Origin: JACVRW01 sp035650215
GTDB lineage: Bacteria; Actinomycetota; Thermoleophilia; Solirubrobacterales; Thermoleophilaceae
Assembly: GCA_035650215.1 (NCBI GenBank)
Contig: DASRIC010000093.1
Span: 1 to 64,000 of the forward strand
Reading direction: 5' to 3'
Length of the DNA: 64,000 nt
Position 1 is the stretch's first letter; every line of letters starts with the position of its first letter. Below, piece after piece: positions 25,101 through 32,948 of the stretch. Below the pieces are notes generated by a model that saw nothing but the letters and a program-made list of their open reading frames with translations, was not told where the DNA came from and did not search any database. The position numbers and the translations under genes were made by a program.

Positions 25101-25820
25101 CGCGGCCGCCGCTGGCCGCCGCTGGTCCTGGCTCCGATGTCCGGGGGCCGGCGGGGCGCGAAGGCGTTCTCGAGCCAAGCCGGCGCCAAGCCGCGCGTCC
25201 GCCTGCGGCTGCGGCGCCGATCGCGCACCTCGGTCGCCTTCGACCTGCGGGCGCGCATGCGGAGCACGTCGCTCCCCGACGCCTGCAGCGGCGTGCGGCG
25301 GGGCGTGGATCTCGCCACGGGCCCGGTCTTCCTGCACACGCGCCTGCGGATCCGCGACGGATCCGGCCGGGTGCTGCCGGTGTCGCTCCGCCCGCACTGG
25401 CGCTGTCGCCGCGACCGGCTGGGGGCCGTGCACCGGCTCGTGGTGCGACAGCCCGAGGCGAGGACGCCGAGTCGCGGCGGCCTTGCGCTCGCCCTCCGCG
25501 GCCGGCGCCGGGCGAAGGCCGGCGGGACGGCCACCTACGTCATCAGGGTCCGCAACCGCCGCCGGACCGCGGCCTACGACGTGCTCGTCCACGGATTCAC
25601 GGCGCGCGGGCTGCGGGCCTCGCGAGCACGCGGCGCCGTGGGCGGGCCGCGGTCACGGGTGTGGCGCCTGGCGCGTCTGCGACCGGGCCGGTCGAGGACA
25701 CTGCGGCTCCGCGTGCGCGTCGCTCGCTCGGCGGCCGGCACCCAGCGGGTGGTGGCCGTGGCCCAGGCGATCGATACTCGACATGTGAGCGACCGTCTCT
25801 CGACGAGGATTCGGCCGTGA
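22197..25820 (+). CDS. Large secreted FG-GAP/VCBS-repeat protein
   Basis: A 1207-aa exported protein with a signal peptide (ALLGAGFLLAALVVALGPAALPASA). Residues ~70-500 hold about seven VCBS/FG-GAP propeller blades with the recurring core YYSTIQ..DVDGD....LVARG, each with a Ca-binding-like DxDGD loop. Next come a ~280-residue helical segment, a Cys-containing region, and a basic C-terminal beta-sandwich resembling DUF11/CARDB (ATYVIRVRNRRRTAAYDVLV). No catalytic motif is seen; adhesion or surface binding is likely. Its TGA overlaps the GTG of the next gene, so the two are probably translated together. Confidence 0.8.
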   Translation: MVDSGLVPRRAGCRSALLGAGFLLAALVVALGPAALPASASCPQATSPSWTDACGPSFVLPGWGDGGGWTDPEQYATIQLADVDGDGADELLGRTPTGLAVQVFDKSFGQWRPQVDNQDRPIVLTAFANPPPLTSANSSRPATDWRLPQYYDTIQAADLDGQKGDEILARGANGIVVFKFTPSGTPGKGSWAQLSQSGPLAGSAWDAPYYYATIQTGDVNGDSKAELVARGSAGITTLGWNGSSWTTLPAPGPGILTDGQGFQDPRYYTSIQLGDVVGDQSEELIGRSSQGVNLYSYGPSGWSQLSSTHPFSDQSEQSDCPMGSGTTACLGSGPAYYSTLQLADIDGSGQADLVARASDGVSAYFFDSTNNPGVFRPGIGRLGDLSDAKGADKEPYYSTLQFADVNKDGAEEALARDKDGLKVWSFVDGAKWTQLSPNPALTLADDPWGDTSTVAAGDRSRSYYSTIQTGDVDGDQRADVVARGPYGIRTWFYNRRGSGGWERYLDDGYTAFTGNQENAYTRLTSLARSLGYLTESQQTLRDVWTGKTEPTVDLQKMMSDLATAAGCPPSQDRLPHYQSCTPPSNPSGFDGTDWTNVINEIVTELYYANQVQAHFNSSVNGIRTVWKSLLVDQLAELPAIADDLKLQALKDTTADYDSKELFSGSLGIGGVLLNLVPGGEPVAAVFEVASEVISMVPSGSPSLTEQFDSTFSQLETQFATGVSQAGNTINAHSQLIRQDEQLLELVGQLRDRGTWQLDPAGMESAGQQGFALWVYKTLLPTLYSRYGISGCGGLGCTGPAAGTPGVVGSPPANFNAVGPSPTKGGLGADATPCFSDPEGGGFVCNFVALPSSFGTTVWGAQSAQCTYDGKTAGVAWTFGCSLGVDPANSIVASPIATREWNFATYTGNPAVWAESASSLTGSAVRVGQGRSLLRLRGVLPVRSSFRLGRARVAVHRLLHETGGQGELARGRRWPPLVLAPMSGGRRGAKAFSSQAGAKPRVRLRLRRRSRTSVAFDLRARMRSTSLPDACSGVRRGVDLATGPVFLHTRLRIRDGSGRVLPVSLRPHWRCRRDRLGAVHRLVVRQPEARTPSRGGLALALRGRRRAKAGGTATYVIRVRNRRRTAAYDVLVHGFTARGLRASRARGAVGGPRSRVWRLARLRPGRSRTLRLRVRVARSAAGTQRVVAVAQAIDTRHVSDRLSTRIRP

Positions 25821-27799
25821 CGGGGCGTTGTCGCACGCCGCTCGGGCTGCTCGTAGCGCTAGCCGTCACGGGCGCCGCGGTCGCGGCGCTGCCGGCCTCC
25901 GCGCCGGCGGCTCCCGGCGCTGCCGCCCGGAGCGTCGACGTGCTCGCCTTCGAGCCGGTCTCGAGCCCCGTGCTGCGGGCGCTCCGGAACCGGCTGGGTC
26001 GGCGCATGAACGTACGCCGGGCCACGCCGTCGCGGTTGCGCCACCCTCGTCGCTACGAGGCGTTGGTCGTCGACGGGCAATCGTCGACGCCGCGTGAGCT
26101 CAAGCGGCGCGCGGGCCGCCTGCAACGCTTCCTCGACGCGGGCGCGTCGGTTATCGCATTCGACGTGGGCAGCGCACACCACCGGCGGGCGCTCTACGAC
26201 CTGACGGGGTTCAGGGCGGTGCCCACACGCGGAGAGCACTTCAGTCGCGTGGCGCTGTATCGCCGCGTGGTCGCCCACGGCGTGCCGCGCCTGACGCTCA
26301 TCGACGCCCGCCGGTTCCTGCCGCTGGGCGGCGCCCGCCTGCCGGCCAAGGGACGCAGGCTGGCCCGGCGCCAAGAGGCCCGCCGGCTCGCCGCGATCGT
26401 CGGTCGCGAGGTGCTCGGGGCAAAGCATCCGCTCACGCCACGGAGGGCGCGAGGCCCGGCAGCGGGGGCGCAGGCCACCGACACCCTCCCGCCCGAGGTC
26501 CAGCACCTATCCCTGAGCGCCACGTTTCCCGGCTCGGCGGTCACGCCGAGACCGGCTCTCGCGGCCAACGGCGGGCGATGCACGTGCCCCAACTTCCCCC
26601 AACCGATCTACGCGCCCCGCGTGTCCGCCCAGACGACATCCTGGAGCCTGACGCACACGGTCGACGTCTACCTCGACAACGGCACGGACTCCGGCGGCGA
26701 CTTCCAGCTGGTGAGCTACAGCGTGGATGGCGAGTTCAAGCCCACGACCGGGCGCTTCGCCGTCATGGACGACCCCTTCCACTGGAATGGCTTTTTCGGG
26801 CAGAACCAGGACTTCATCCTCGAGCGCGCCTGGTGGACCGGCTTCGCCGACATCTCCGTCACTCCGAGCTCGGAGACCAGCACGCGGCTTGCCATCCAGT
26901 CGCACTCACCCACGGGGGAGCCCGTGACCTCGTACGTCGCGGGCGAGCAGTTCTCGCTCGCATACCGGCTCTCGCGCCCGCGAGGACCCGGGGTAGCCAC
27001 CAACATCGGCGTGGGTCGCGCGCAGAGTTATCCCATTCCGGACTGGGCCGTGCTCGACCAGACGACGGCAGGGGCCCCGAAGTGGGAGTTCAGCGCCCGC
27101 AATAGCTGCGACGTCAGGCCGGCCGGGTACTCCGAGGGCGGCTGCTTCGATCTGAGTTTCGGCAGCGCCGCGACCCCCAACGAACCGAACAACCTCAGCC
27201 GGAGCACGCTCGAGCTCCACGGCTCCTCGCACTGGCAGACCACGAGCCTGCTCGGTGATTCGAGCAGCGGCACGCTCAACTTCACCACGTCCTTCCTGGC
27301 CACGCTGGCCGACACCTACTGCACCTCATGGGGCGTCGCCGCGTGCTCCGGGCATGAGCTCACCAGGTGGCCCGACCCCGGCTGCACGTGGTGCAACCCA
27401 CAGCCCGGACCGGAAAGTCACAACCTGCAGATCGACGCCTCCGCCGTGGTGCCGGTGGGCATCGAGAGCCTGAGCTTCGACGATCCCAAACCGAACGGGT
27501 CGAAGGGCCAGCACGTCAAGGCGACCGTGACGCTGAAGAAGGCCTCCCAGCTCCCGGGCGGCACCAACGTGGTGATCTACTCCGACAGCCGCAACGCCGT
27601 GGTCGGCGCCCTGATCCAGGGCGGTCCGGACAGCAGGACGACGGTCGTGATCCCGAAGGGCCAGGCGAGCGCGACCTTCGACATCGCCACGAACGACGCC
27701 GGAATCGCGCCGAAGCCGAGCGCAACCGCCAACATCACGGCCTTCTACGCGCAGCCGACCCGGGGGCAGCTCACAGTCGGGTCCACGAAGGGCTCGTAG
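25817..27799 (+). CDS. Secreted protein with C-terminal Ig/Calx-beta-like domain
   Basis: A 660-aa exported protein (signal peptide around LGLLVALAVTGAAVAALPASA). Residues ~30-180 form an alpha/beta region with DVLAFEPVSSPVLRAL and IAFDVGSAHHRRALYDLTGF. The middle is an unrecognised beta-rich domain with cysteines. The C-terminal ~110 residues (SLSFDDPKPNGSKGQHVKAT onward) resemble an Ig-like/Calx-beta module. The GTG start overlaps the stop of the FG-GAP gene by 3 nt, implying translational coupling and a joint function at the cell surface. No enzymatic motif is visible. Confidence 0.75.
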   Translation: MTGRCRTPLGLLVALAVTGAAVAALPASAPAAPGAAARSVDVLAFEPVSSPVLRALRNRLGRRMNVRRATPSRLRHPRRYEALVVDGQSSTPRELKRRAGRLQRFLDAGASVIAFDVGSAHHRRALYDLTGFRAVPTRGEHFSRVALYRRVVAHGVPRLTLIDARRFLPLGGARLPAKGRRLARRQEARRLAAIVGREVLGAKHPLTPRRARGPAAGAQATDTLPPEVQHLSLSATFPGSAVTPRPALAANGGRCTCPNFPQPIYAPRVSAQTTSWSLTHTVDVYLDNGTDSGGDFQLVSYSVDGEFKPTTGRFAVMDDPFHWNGFFGQNQDFILERAWWTGFADISVTPSSETSTRLAIQSHSPTGEPVTSYVAGEQFSLAYRLSRPRGPGVATNIGVGRAQSYPIPDWAVLDQTTAGAPKWEFSARNSCDVRPAGYSEGGCFDLSFGSAATPNEPNNLSRSTLELHGSSHWQTTSLLGDSSSGTLNFTTSFLATLADTYCTSWGVAACSGHELTRWPDPGCTWCNPQPGPESHNLQIDASAVVPVGIESLSFDDPKPNGSKGQHVKATVTLKKASQLPGGTNVVIYSDSRNAVVGALIQGGPDSRTTVVIPKGQASATFDIATNDAGIAPKPSATANITAFYAQPTRGQLTVGSTKGS

Positions 27800-27832
27800 C
27801 CGCCTTCCCTGGACCTCGTAGTCTCGGGGAGC

Positions 27833-28651
27833 GTGGAGCTCGGCGAGCGCTTCGAGTGGCAGGGCCGCGAGATCGCGTGGGGCCGAGCGGGCTCGGGTCC
27901 CGGGGTCGTGCTCTGCCACGGGACGCCGTTCTCCTCGCGCGTGTGGCAGCCGTTCGCCGACGCGCTCAGCTCCGACTTCACCGTCCATCTCTGGGACATG
28001 CCGGGCTACGGGCGCTCGTCGAAGCATCCCGGGCAGCCCGTCCACTTCGGCGCGCAGGCGGAGGCCCTAGCCGCCCTGCTCGCGCACTGGGAGCTCGATC
28101 GCCCTCACGTGGTGGCTCACGACTTCGGCGGGGCGGTGTCGCTGCGCGCCCGCCTGGTGGGCGGTGTGCCCTACGCGTCGCTCCTGCTCGTGGACGTCGT
28201 GGCGATCCCGCCGAGCGGGTCGCCGTTCTTCCGCTTCGTGCAGGAGCACCCGGACCTCCTCGGCCGGCTGCCCGCCTACATCCACGCCGCGATCGTGCGC
28301 ACCTACATTCAGGGCGCGAGCGCGCGCGGCCTCCGCGACGAGGAGCTCGACGAGCTGGTGGAGCCGTGGACCGGCGAGGTGGGACAGCCGGCCTTCTACC
28401 GCCAGATCGCCGGCTACGACGAGCGCTACCTCGAGAAGAACGAGGAGAGGCTCGGCGAGCTCGACATGCCGGTTCGCGTGCTGTGGGGCACCGACGACGC
28501 GTGGATCCCCGCCGAGCGCGCGGACAAGCTCGCCGGTCTGATCCCCGGCGCCACCGTGCGCCTGATCGGCGGCGCCGGTCACCTCGTGCACTACGACGCG
28601 CCGGTCGCGCTCATGGACCAGTTACGGAGCTGGCTCACCGAGGTGCGGTAG
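27833..28651 (+). CDS. Alpha/beta hydrolase with Asp nucleophile (haloalkane dehalogenase/epoxide hydrolase-like)
   Basis: A 272-aa alpha/beta hydrolase. The nucleophile elbow is HDFGG with Asp97 in place of Ser, the feature of haloalkane dehalogenases and epoxide hydrolases. The oxyanion-side HGTPFSSRVW, the acid Asp in WGTDDAWIP and the base His in GAGHLVHYD complete the triad. It is therefore more likely to hydrolyse C-halogen or epoxide bonds than esters, though the substrate is unknown. GTG start with TAGTCT ending 8 nt upstream. The SHOCT-domain gene follows after 11 bp. Confidence 0.8.
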   Translation: MELGERFEWQGREIAWGRAGSGPGVVLCHGTPFSSRVWQPFADALSSDFTVHLWDMPGYGRSSKHPGQPVHFGAQAEALAALLAHWELDRPHVVAHDFGGAVSLRARLVGGVPYASLLLVDVVAIPPSGSPFFRFVQEHPDLLGRLPAYIHAAIVRTYIQGASARGLRDEELDELVEPWTGEVGQPAFYRQIAGYDERYLEKNEERLGELDMPVRVLWGTDDAWIPAERADKLAGLIPGATVRLIGGAGHLVHYDAPVALMDQLRSWLTEVR

Positions 28652-28662
28652 CGTCGCACAGG

Positions 28663-28932
28663 ATGGCCCTCCTCAGCCAGATGTTCCGCACCGTGGCCAT
28701 CACGGGACGCACCGACACCATCAACGCCTGGTTCGCCGACCGGCAGGGCAAGCGCTGGGCCGAGCAGACGGTCCGCGGCGCCTTCTCGGACGTCACGCCG
28801 GCCGCGCGGCGGCCCTCGCCGGCCCGGCCGGCGGATCCCGCTAGGACGCTCCGGGAGCTGACGGAGCTGCGCGACCGTGGCGTCCTCACGACCGTGGAGT
28901 TCGAGGAACTGCGAGCCGAGCTCAAGGTGTGA
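28663..28932 (+). CDS. Small SHOCT-domain protein
   Basis: An 89-aa protein. The first ~45 residues (QMFRTVAITGRTDTINAWFA onward) are unrecognised. The last ~28 (LRELTELRDRGVLTTVEFEE) form a SHOCT domain, a short helical hairpin common at the C-termini of small bacterial proteins and thought to mediate oligomerisation. A Pro/Ala linker separates the two. TAGCGT ends 8 nt before the ATG. Convergent with the sulfite-oxidase operon. Confidence 0.75.
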   Translation: MALLSQMFRTVAITGRTDTINAWFADRQGKRWAEQTVRGAFSDVTPAARRPSPARPADPARTLRELTELRDRGVLTTVEFEELRAELKV

Positions 28933-29029
28933 GGCGCCGCACTCACGGGTGCACCGCCCCGCCGTCTGCCAGGTTGCAGCTCGGCCCGGCGCGCCCGCCG
29001 AAAGCCGCCGTCGTGGCGGATCGGAGCGA

Positions 29030-30133
29030 CTACTGCGCCCGCACGCGCACGCGCGGGCGCGCGTTGTTCACGTAGCCCTTCGGGTTCCAGAGCGCGGCCT
29101 CGTCCTCGGGCTGGGTGGCCGCCGAGGAGTCCCAGGCGCGCACGAGGATCTCGTGCTCCCCGGGCGGCAGCTCGAGCGTGATCCGCCACTGGCGCCAGGC
29201 CCAGCGGCCGAGGTCCTCGAGCAGCTCGGCCTGCGACCAGCTCACCCCGGCGTCCAGCGACACGTCGACGCGCGCCACGTGCCGCTCCCCGCCCGCGAAC
29301 GCGTAGCCGCGCACCTCCACCGGCCCGGCGGCCACGGTGTCGCCGTCGGCCGGCGAGAGCACGTCGGCGTTCAGCGCCACGATGCCGAGCGGCATCCCGG
29401 CGCCGGGGGCGGGCGTCTCGTGCTCCGGCAGCAGCCGGTAGACCACGTGCTGGAAGTAGCCCCGCCACGGCTCCGCGCGCACCTCGATCCGGTCGAGCCA
29501 CTTGACGCTGCGCGCGCCGATGTAGCCGGGCACGACCACGCGCAGGGGCGCGCCATGCACCGGCGCGAGCGGCTCGCCGTTCATCGACCAGGCGAGCAGG
29601 ACCTCGGGCCGGCACGCCTTGTCGAGCGGTATCGAGCCGCCGAAGCGCTGGCCCGGCTTGGCCTCCGGGCAGGGGTCGGCCCCCTCGAAGCCCACGTGGG
29701 CCGCCTCGGCGCGCGGGGAGGCGAGCGCGAGCACCTCGGCCAGGGGCACGCCGCTCCAGGTGGCGGTGCCGGTGGCGCCGGGCCCCCAGGGCGCCTCACC
29801 CGGGATGTCGCGAATCGCGACGAGCCCCGCGCGCCGGTTGCCGGCGCACTGGAGAGTGGCGGTCACCTCGCACTCGCGAAACGCCTCTCTCAGGGTCTCG
29901 AGCGACAGCTCGAGCTCGCGCTCGACCAGACCGCCCACGTGCAGGTGCCAGCCGGCCGGGTCGATCTCCGGCACGGAGCCGTGCGAGCGCACGTAGAAGG
30001 CGTCCGTGGCGGTGAGCGGGCCCTCGGCGAGGGCCCCGAGCCCCGTCTCGGCGTTGAAGGGCTCCTCCTCGTGCACGATCAGGTCCGAACGCTTCCCGAA
30101 GCGCTCCATGGCGAGGCGGGGCGGAGTCGACAC
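29030..30133 (-). CDS. Sulfite-oxidase-family molybdenum oxidoreductase
   Basis: A 367-aa protein with the sulfite oxidase molybdopterin fold (residues ~40-230, Mo-ligand Cys96 in LQCAGNRR) and the Mo-co dimerisation Ig-like domain (residues ~240-360, ending LWNPKGYVNNARPRVRV). There is no heme b5 domain and no obvious Tat or Sec signal, so it may be cytoplasmic. The GTG follows directly after the LLM gene's TGA with no gap: it is the last gene of a five-gene overlapping operon. Sulfite is a possible substrate, but other members act on different oxyanions or sulfoxides. Confidence 0.88.
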   Translation of the reverse strand: MSTPPRLAMERFGKRSDLIVHEEEPFNAETGLGALAEGPLTATDAFYVRSHGSVPEIDPAGWHLHVGGLVERELELSLETLREAFRECEVTATLQCAGNRRAGLVAIRDIPGEAPWGPGATGTATWSGVPLAEVLALASPRAEAAHVGFEGADPCPEAKPGQRFGGSIPLDKACRPEVLLAWSMNGEPLAPVHGAPLRVVVPGYIGARSVKWLDRIEVRAEPWRGYFQHVVYRLLPEHETPAPGAGMPLGIVALNADVLSPADGDTVAAGPVEVRGYAFAGGERHVARVDVSLDAGVSWSQAELLEDLGRWAWRQWRITLELPPGEHEILVRAWDSSAATQPEDEAALWNPKGYVNNARPRVRVRAQ

Positions 30134-31183
30134 TCAGGCGAACTCGGGCATCACCCGGTCCGCCACCAGCTTCAGCTGCCCGCGGATGTCCGGCACGTTC
30201 TGCACGTCCTCGCCGGTGAAGAAGTTGACCAGATGTGGGTCGGAGAGCGCGAGGATCATGTGGTTCACGCCGGCCGCCTCGATGTCGGTGCGGATCTTCT
30301 CGACCACCTCGTCGGGCGTTCCGGCGAGCGACAGCTTCTCCACGTAGTCGGGCGTGAACAGCTCGACCGCGCGCTTCACGTCCCCGGCGCCGAGCGCGTC
30401 GACGACCGGCTGGAGCTCGGCGGCGTCGATCCCGTGGCGCGCGAGCTGCTCCGCGGGCATCGAGGAGATGTAGAACGCCACGAGCAGCCGCGCGGCGTGC
30501 TTGGCGGCGGCGGAGTCCTCCGACACCACCGTGACCACCCAGGCGCCCACGTCGAGGTCGTCGAGCGAGCGCCCGGCGCTCTCCGCCCCCTCGCGCATGT
30601 TGTCGACCTGGTAGTCGTAGGCCTCGCGCGAGTAGGCGAGCGCCTGGTGCAGGCCGTCGGCCAGCTCGCCGGCCGTCCGGAACGAGCGCGGCCCCTTCAT
30701 GCCACCCATGAGGAGCGGAATCCGCTCCTGCACAGGCCGCGCGGCGGTGAACAGGCCCGTGTACTTGAAGAAGTCGCCCTCGAAGTCGATCTTCCCGTCG
30801 TCGAGGAACGTGCGCATCACGTGCAGCGCCTCGCGCAGCCGCGACAGCGGCTTGCGGTGCTCCCAGTCGAGGTGGTACTGCGCCATCAGGCCGAAGTTGC
30901 CCGTCGAGACGACGCACTCGGTACGCCCGCCGGTGATCTCGTCGAGCGTGGCCAGCTGCTGGCAGATCAGCGTGGGCTCGCGCAGGAACACGTGCGTGAC
31001 GTTCGGGCCGAAGCGGATCTGCTCCGTCTTGTCGGCCGCCGCCGCGAACAAGGTCCACAGGTCCTTGTGCCAGGTCTCGTCGACCGCGTAGCAGGCGTGG
31101 TAGCCGAGCTGGTCCGCCGTCTTGATCATCTCGATCGACTCGTCGACCGGGTAGTCCGGCAGCATGCAGTAGCTGAACTTCAC
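30134..31183 (-). CDS. LLM-class flavin-dependent oxidoreductase
   Basis: A 349-aa luciferase-like TIM barrel (KFSYCMLPDYPVDESIEMIK, RFGPNVTHVFLREPTL, EITGGRTECVVSTGNFGL, HMILALSDPHLVNFF). The family uses F420 or FMN; actinobacterial members such as methylene-H4MPT-reductase-like proteins often use F420, but which applies here is not decidable. Its GTG overlaps the stop of the 86-aa gene before it. Within an operon of Fe-S reductase, FAD oxidase and molybdo-enzyme genes, it suggests stepwise oxidation of an unknown organic acid or sulfonate-like compound. Confidence 0.88.
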   Translation of the reverse strand: MKFSYCMLPDYPVDESIEMIKTADQLGYHACYAVDETWHKDLWTLFAAAADKTEQIRFGPNVTHVFLREPTLICQQLATLDEITGGRTECVVSTGNFGLMAQYHLDWEHRKPLSRLREALHVMRTFLDDGKIDFEGDFFKYTGLFTAARPVQERIPLLMGGMKGPRSFRTAGELADGLHQALAYSREAYDYQVDNMREGAESAGRSLDDLDVGAWVVTVVSEDSAAAKHAARLLVAFYISSMPAEQLARHGIDAAELQPVVDALGAGDVKRAVELFTPDYVEKLSLAGTPDEVVEKIRTDIEAAGVNHMILALSDPHLVNFFTGEDVQNVPDIRGQLKLVADRVMPEFA

Positions 31184-31440
31184 GTCTCCTCCTCGTCGGG
31201 CATCGTCTCGGAGTCAAGGCCGAGCTTCAGGACGTCGTCGGCGAAGTGGTCGTGCATCCAGTCGAGGTGGTCCCAGCGCGCCGCCACGATGCGCTGCGTG
31301 TCCCAGGCCGGCAGCTCCTGCTGTGGGAAGTCGCGCATCATCTCCGGGTCGACCTCGTAGACGTGCTCGAAGCGCTGGATCACGTCGTCGGTGATGCGCC
31401 TCGCGTCGGGCGGCTTCTGGTCCCCGAGCCTGAAAATCAC
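31180..31440 (-). CDS. Small unrecognised protein in redox operon
   Basis: An 86-aa protein, acidic towards the C-terminus and rich in His, Trp and Asp (PAWDTQRIVAARWDHLDWMH). It has no signal peptide or membrane segment and is not recognised. GTG 31440 overlaps the stop of the FAD oxidase gene and its own TGA overlaps the LLM start, so it is very likely translated as part of the operon. It could be a small subunit or maturation partner of the neighbours. Confidence 0.65.
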   Translation of the reverse strand: MIFRLGDQKPPDARRITDDVIQRFEHVYEVDPEMMRDFPQQELPAWDTQRIVAARWDHLDWMHDHFADDVLKLGLDSETMPDEEET

Positions 31441-32948
31441 TCGTAGGCCTCGTCGAGCATCTGCTTGCCCGGGTTCATGATGTTGTTGGGGTCGAGCGCC
31501 GCCTTGATCCGCTTGACGACCTCCCACGAGCTGCCCATCTCGGTGGGCACGAGCTCGGCGTCGCCCTCGCGGGTGGCGCCGTGGCAGGCGGTGATCGAGC
31601 CGCCGTGCTTCAGCGCCACCTCGGCGATCTCCCGCTTGCAGGCCACCCAGCCCGCCCAGGTGTCGTCGTCGAGGCGCTGCTCCCAGATCCCCACGTCGAT
31701 CTCCACCAGGTAGTCCGCCCACGGCTTGTAGGGCCCGCTCGTGTAGGCAAACATCCCCCAGTCGTCGAAGATGCCGTAGCGCTCGCTGTAGCGCTCGACG
31801 ATCGCGTGCCACTCCTCGCGCACCGCCGGCAGCGCGGAGTAGTTGAGCGCGGCGTCCTCGCAGTGCCACGACATCGGCGCCACCTGGCCGTCGCGCGTGC
31901 GGCCGTGGAGCGGCGTGGCGTAGCGGTCGTGGCGCGAGGCCCAGTCGCCCTGGGAGATCTCGTCGCCCAGGTACTTGCCGCCGTCGACGCGGCCGAGCTC
32001 CATCACGCGCTGCGCCGCCGGCTCCACCTCGGCCCGGGTGCCATACAGCGCCACCGCCACCACGGCCCGGACCGAGTCCGGCTGCGGGATGTAGGCCTCG
32101 TCGTCGCGGCGCAGGTAGCGGAGCTTCCACTCGTCGAAGAGCACCACGCCCGCCAGCGTGGCCAGGCCGGAGCGCGTGAGCGCACCGGTGGTGCGGTAGG
32201 CCTTCATGTAGTCGTCGAAGGCGAAGAAGGCCGAGAATTCGAGCTCGGGCCGCGGCACCAGCTCGAGCGTGGCCTCGGTGGTGATGCCGAGCGTGCCCTG
32301 GTGGCCCGTGAAGAGCTGCTTGAGCGTGAGCCCCGTGGACGACTTGCGCAGCTTGCGGCCGCCGCCCTCGCCGATCTCCACGATCTCGCCGGTGGGCAGC
32401 ACCACCTGCATCGAGATCACGAGGTCGCGCGTGTGCCCGAAGCGCGACCCGAGCAGCGACCAGCCGCCGGTGCCGATCCGCCCGCCCACGAGCGAGCACG
32501 GGTAGGACGCCGGGTCGTCGGGATAGAAGACGCCGTGGGGGCGCAGCTCCTCGTTCAGCTTGAGCATGTTGATCCCGGGGCCGACCGTGACGGTCCGGTC
32601 GGTGAGGTCGATCTCGTGGATCTTGTTCATCAGCTTCACGTCCACGCAGATGCCGCCGCGCAGCGGCACGGCACCGTCGGAGAGGCCGGTGCCGCCGGCG
32701 CGCGGGACGACGGGGATCCGCAGCCGGTTGGCCAGCTTGAGGATCTCCGACACCTCCTCCGCCGAGGTGGGCAGAAGCGCCACGTCGGGCATGAACTCGG
32801 CCCAGCGGTGCACCGGGAACGGCGCCGGAACGCGCGTGCGGTTCACGCGCGAGCTGAGGTTCGGCAGCACGCGATCGGGATCGCCGGTGATCGCGCGCAG
32901 CTCGTCGATCACGCCGTCGTCGACGGCGCTCTTGAAGGCGACGCTCAC
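31437..32948 (-). CDS. FAD-linked oxidase (GlcD/DLD-like)
   Basis: A 503-aa FAD-binding PCMH/4 oxidase. The FAD-binding segment has IPVVPRAGGTGLSDGAVPL and ASYPCSLVGGRIGTGGWSLLGSR. The C-terminal cap has ACHGATREGDAELVPTEMG, with NIMNPGK at the end. Relatives oxidise D-2-hydroxy acids (glycolate, D-lactate). The Fe-S gene upstream, overlapping by 4 bp, matches GlcF-like partners, so the pair likely forms one membrane-linked or soluble dehydrogenase. GTG start at 32948. Confidence 0.88.
   Translation of the reverse strand: MSVAFKSAVDDGVIDELRAITGDPDRVLPNLSSRVNRTRVPAPFPVHRWAEFMPDVALLPTSAEEVSEILKLANRLRIPVVPRAGGTGLSDGAVPLRGGICVDVKLMNKIHEIDLTDRTVTVGPGINMLKLNEELRPHGVFYPDDPASYPCSLVGGRIGTGGWSLLGSRFGHTRDLVISMQVVLPTGEIVEIGEGGGRKLRKSSTGLTLKQLFTGHQGTLGITTEATLELVPRPELEFSAFFAFDDYMKAYRTTGALTRSGLATLAGVVLFDEWKLRYLRRDDEAYIPQPDSVRAVVAVALYGTRAEVEPAAQRVMELGRVDGGKYLGDEISQGDWASRHDRYATPLHGRTRDGQVAPMSWHCEDAALNYSALPAVREEWHAIVERYSERYGIFDDWGMFAYTSGPYKPWADYLVEIDVGIWEQRLDDDTWAGWVACKREIAEVALKHGGSITACHGATREGDAELVPTEMGSSWEVVKRIKAALDPNNIMNPGKQMLDEAYE

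Noticed and set aside
24078..25592. 504-codon minus-strand frame opposite the FG-GAP gene
   Set aside because: Composition typical of antisense translation; the plus strand encodes recognisable VCBS repeats.
28877..31360. 827-codon plus-strand open frame opposite the sulfite oxidase and LLM genes
   Set aside because: It is a GC-rich antisense shadow with His/Arg/Ala-rich composition and no motif; the minus-strand genes are clearly real.
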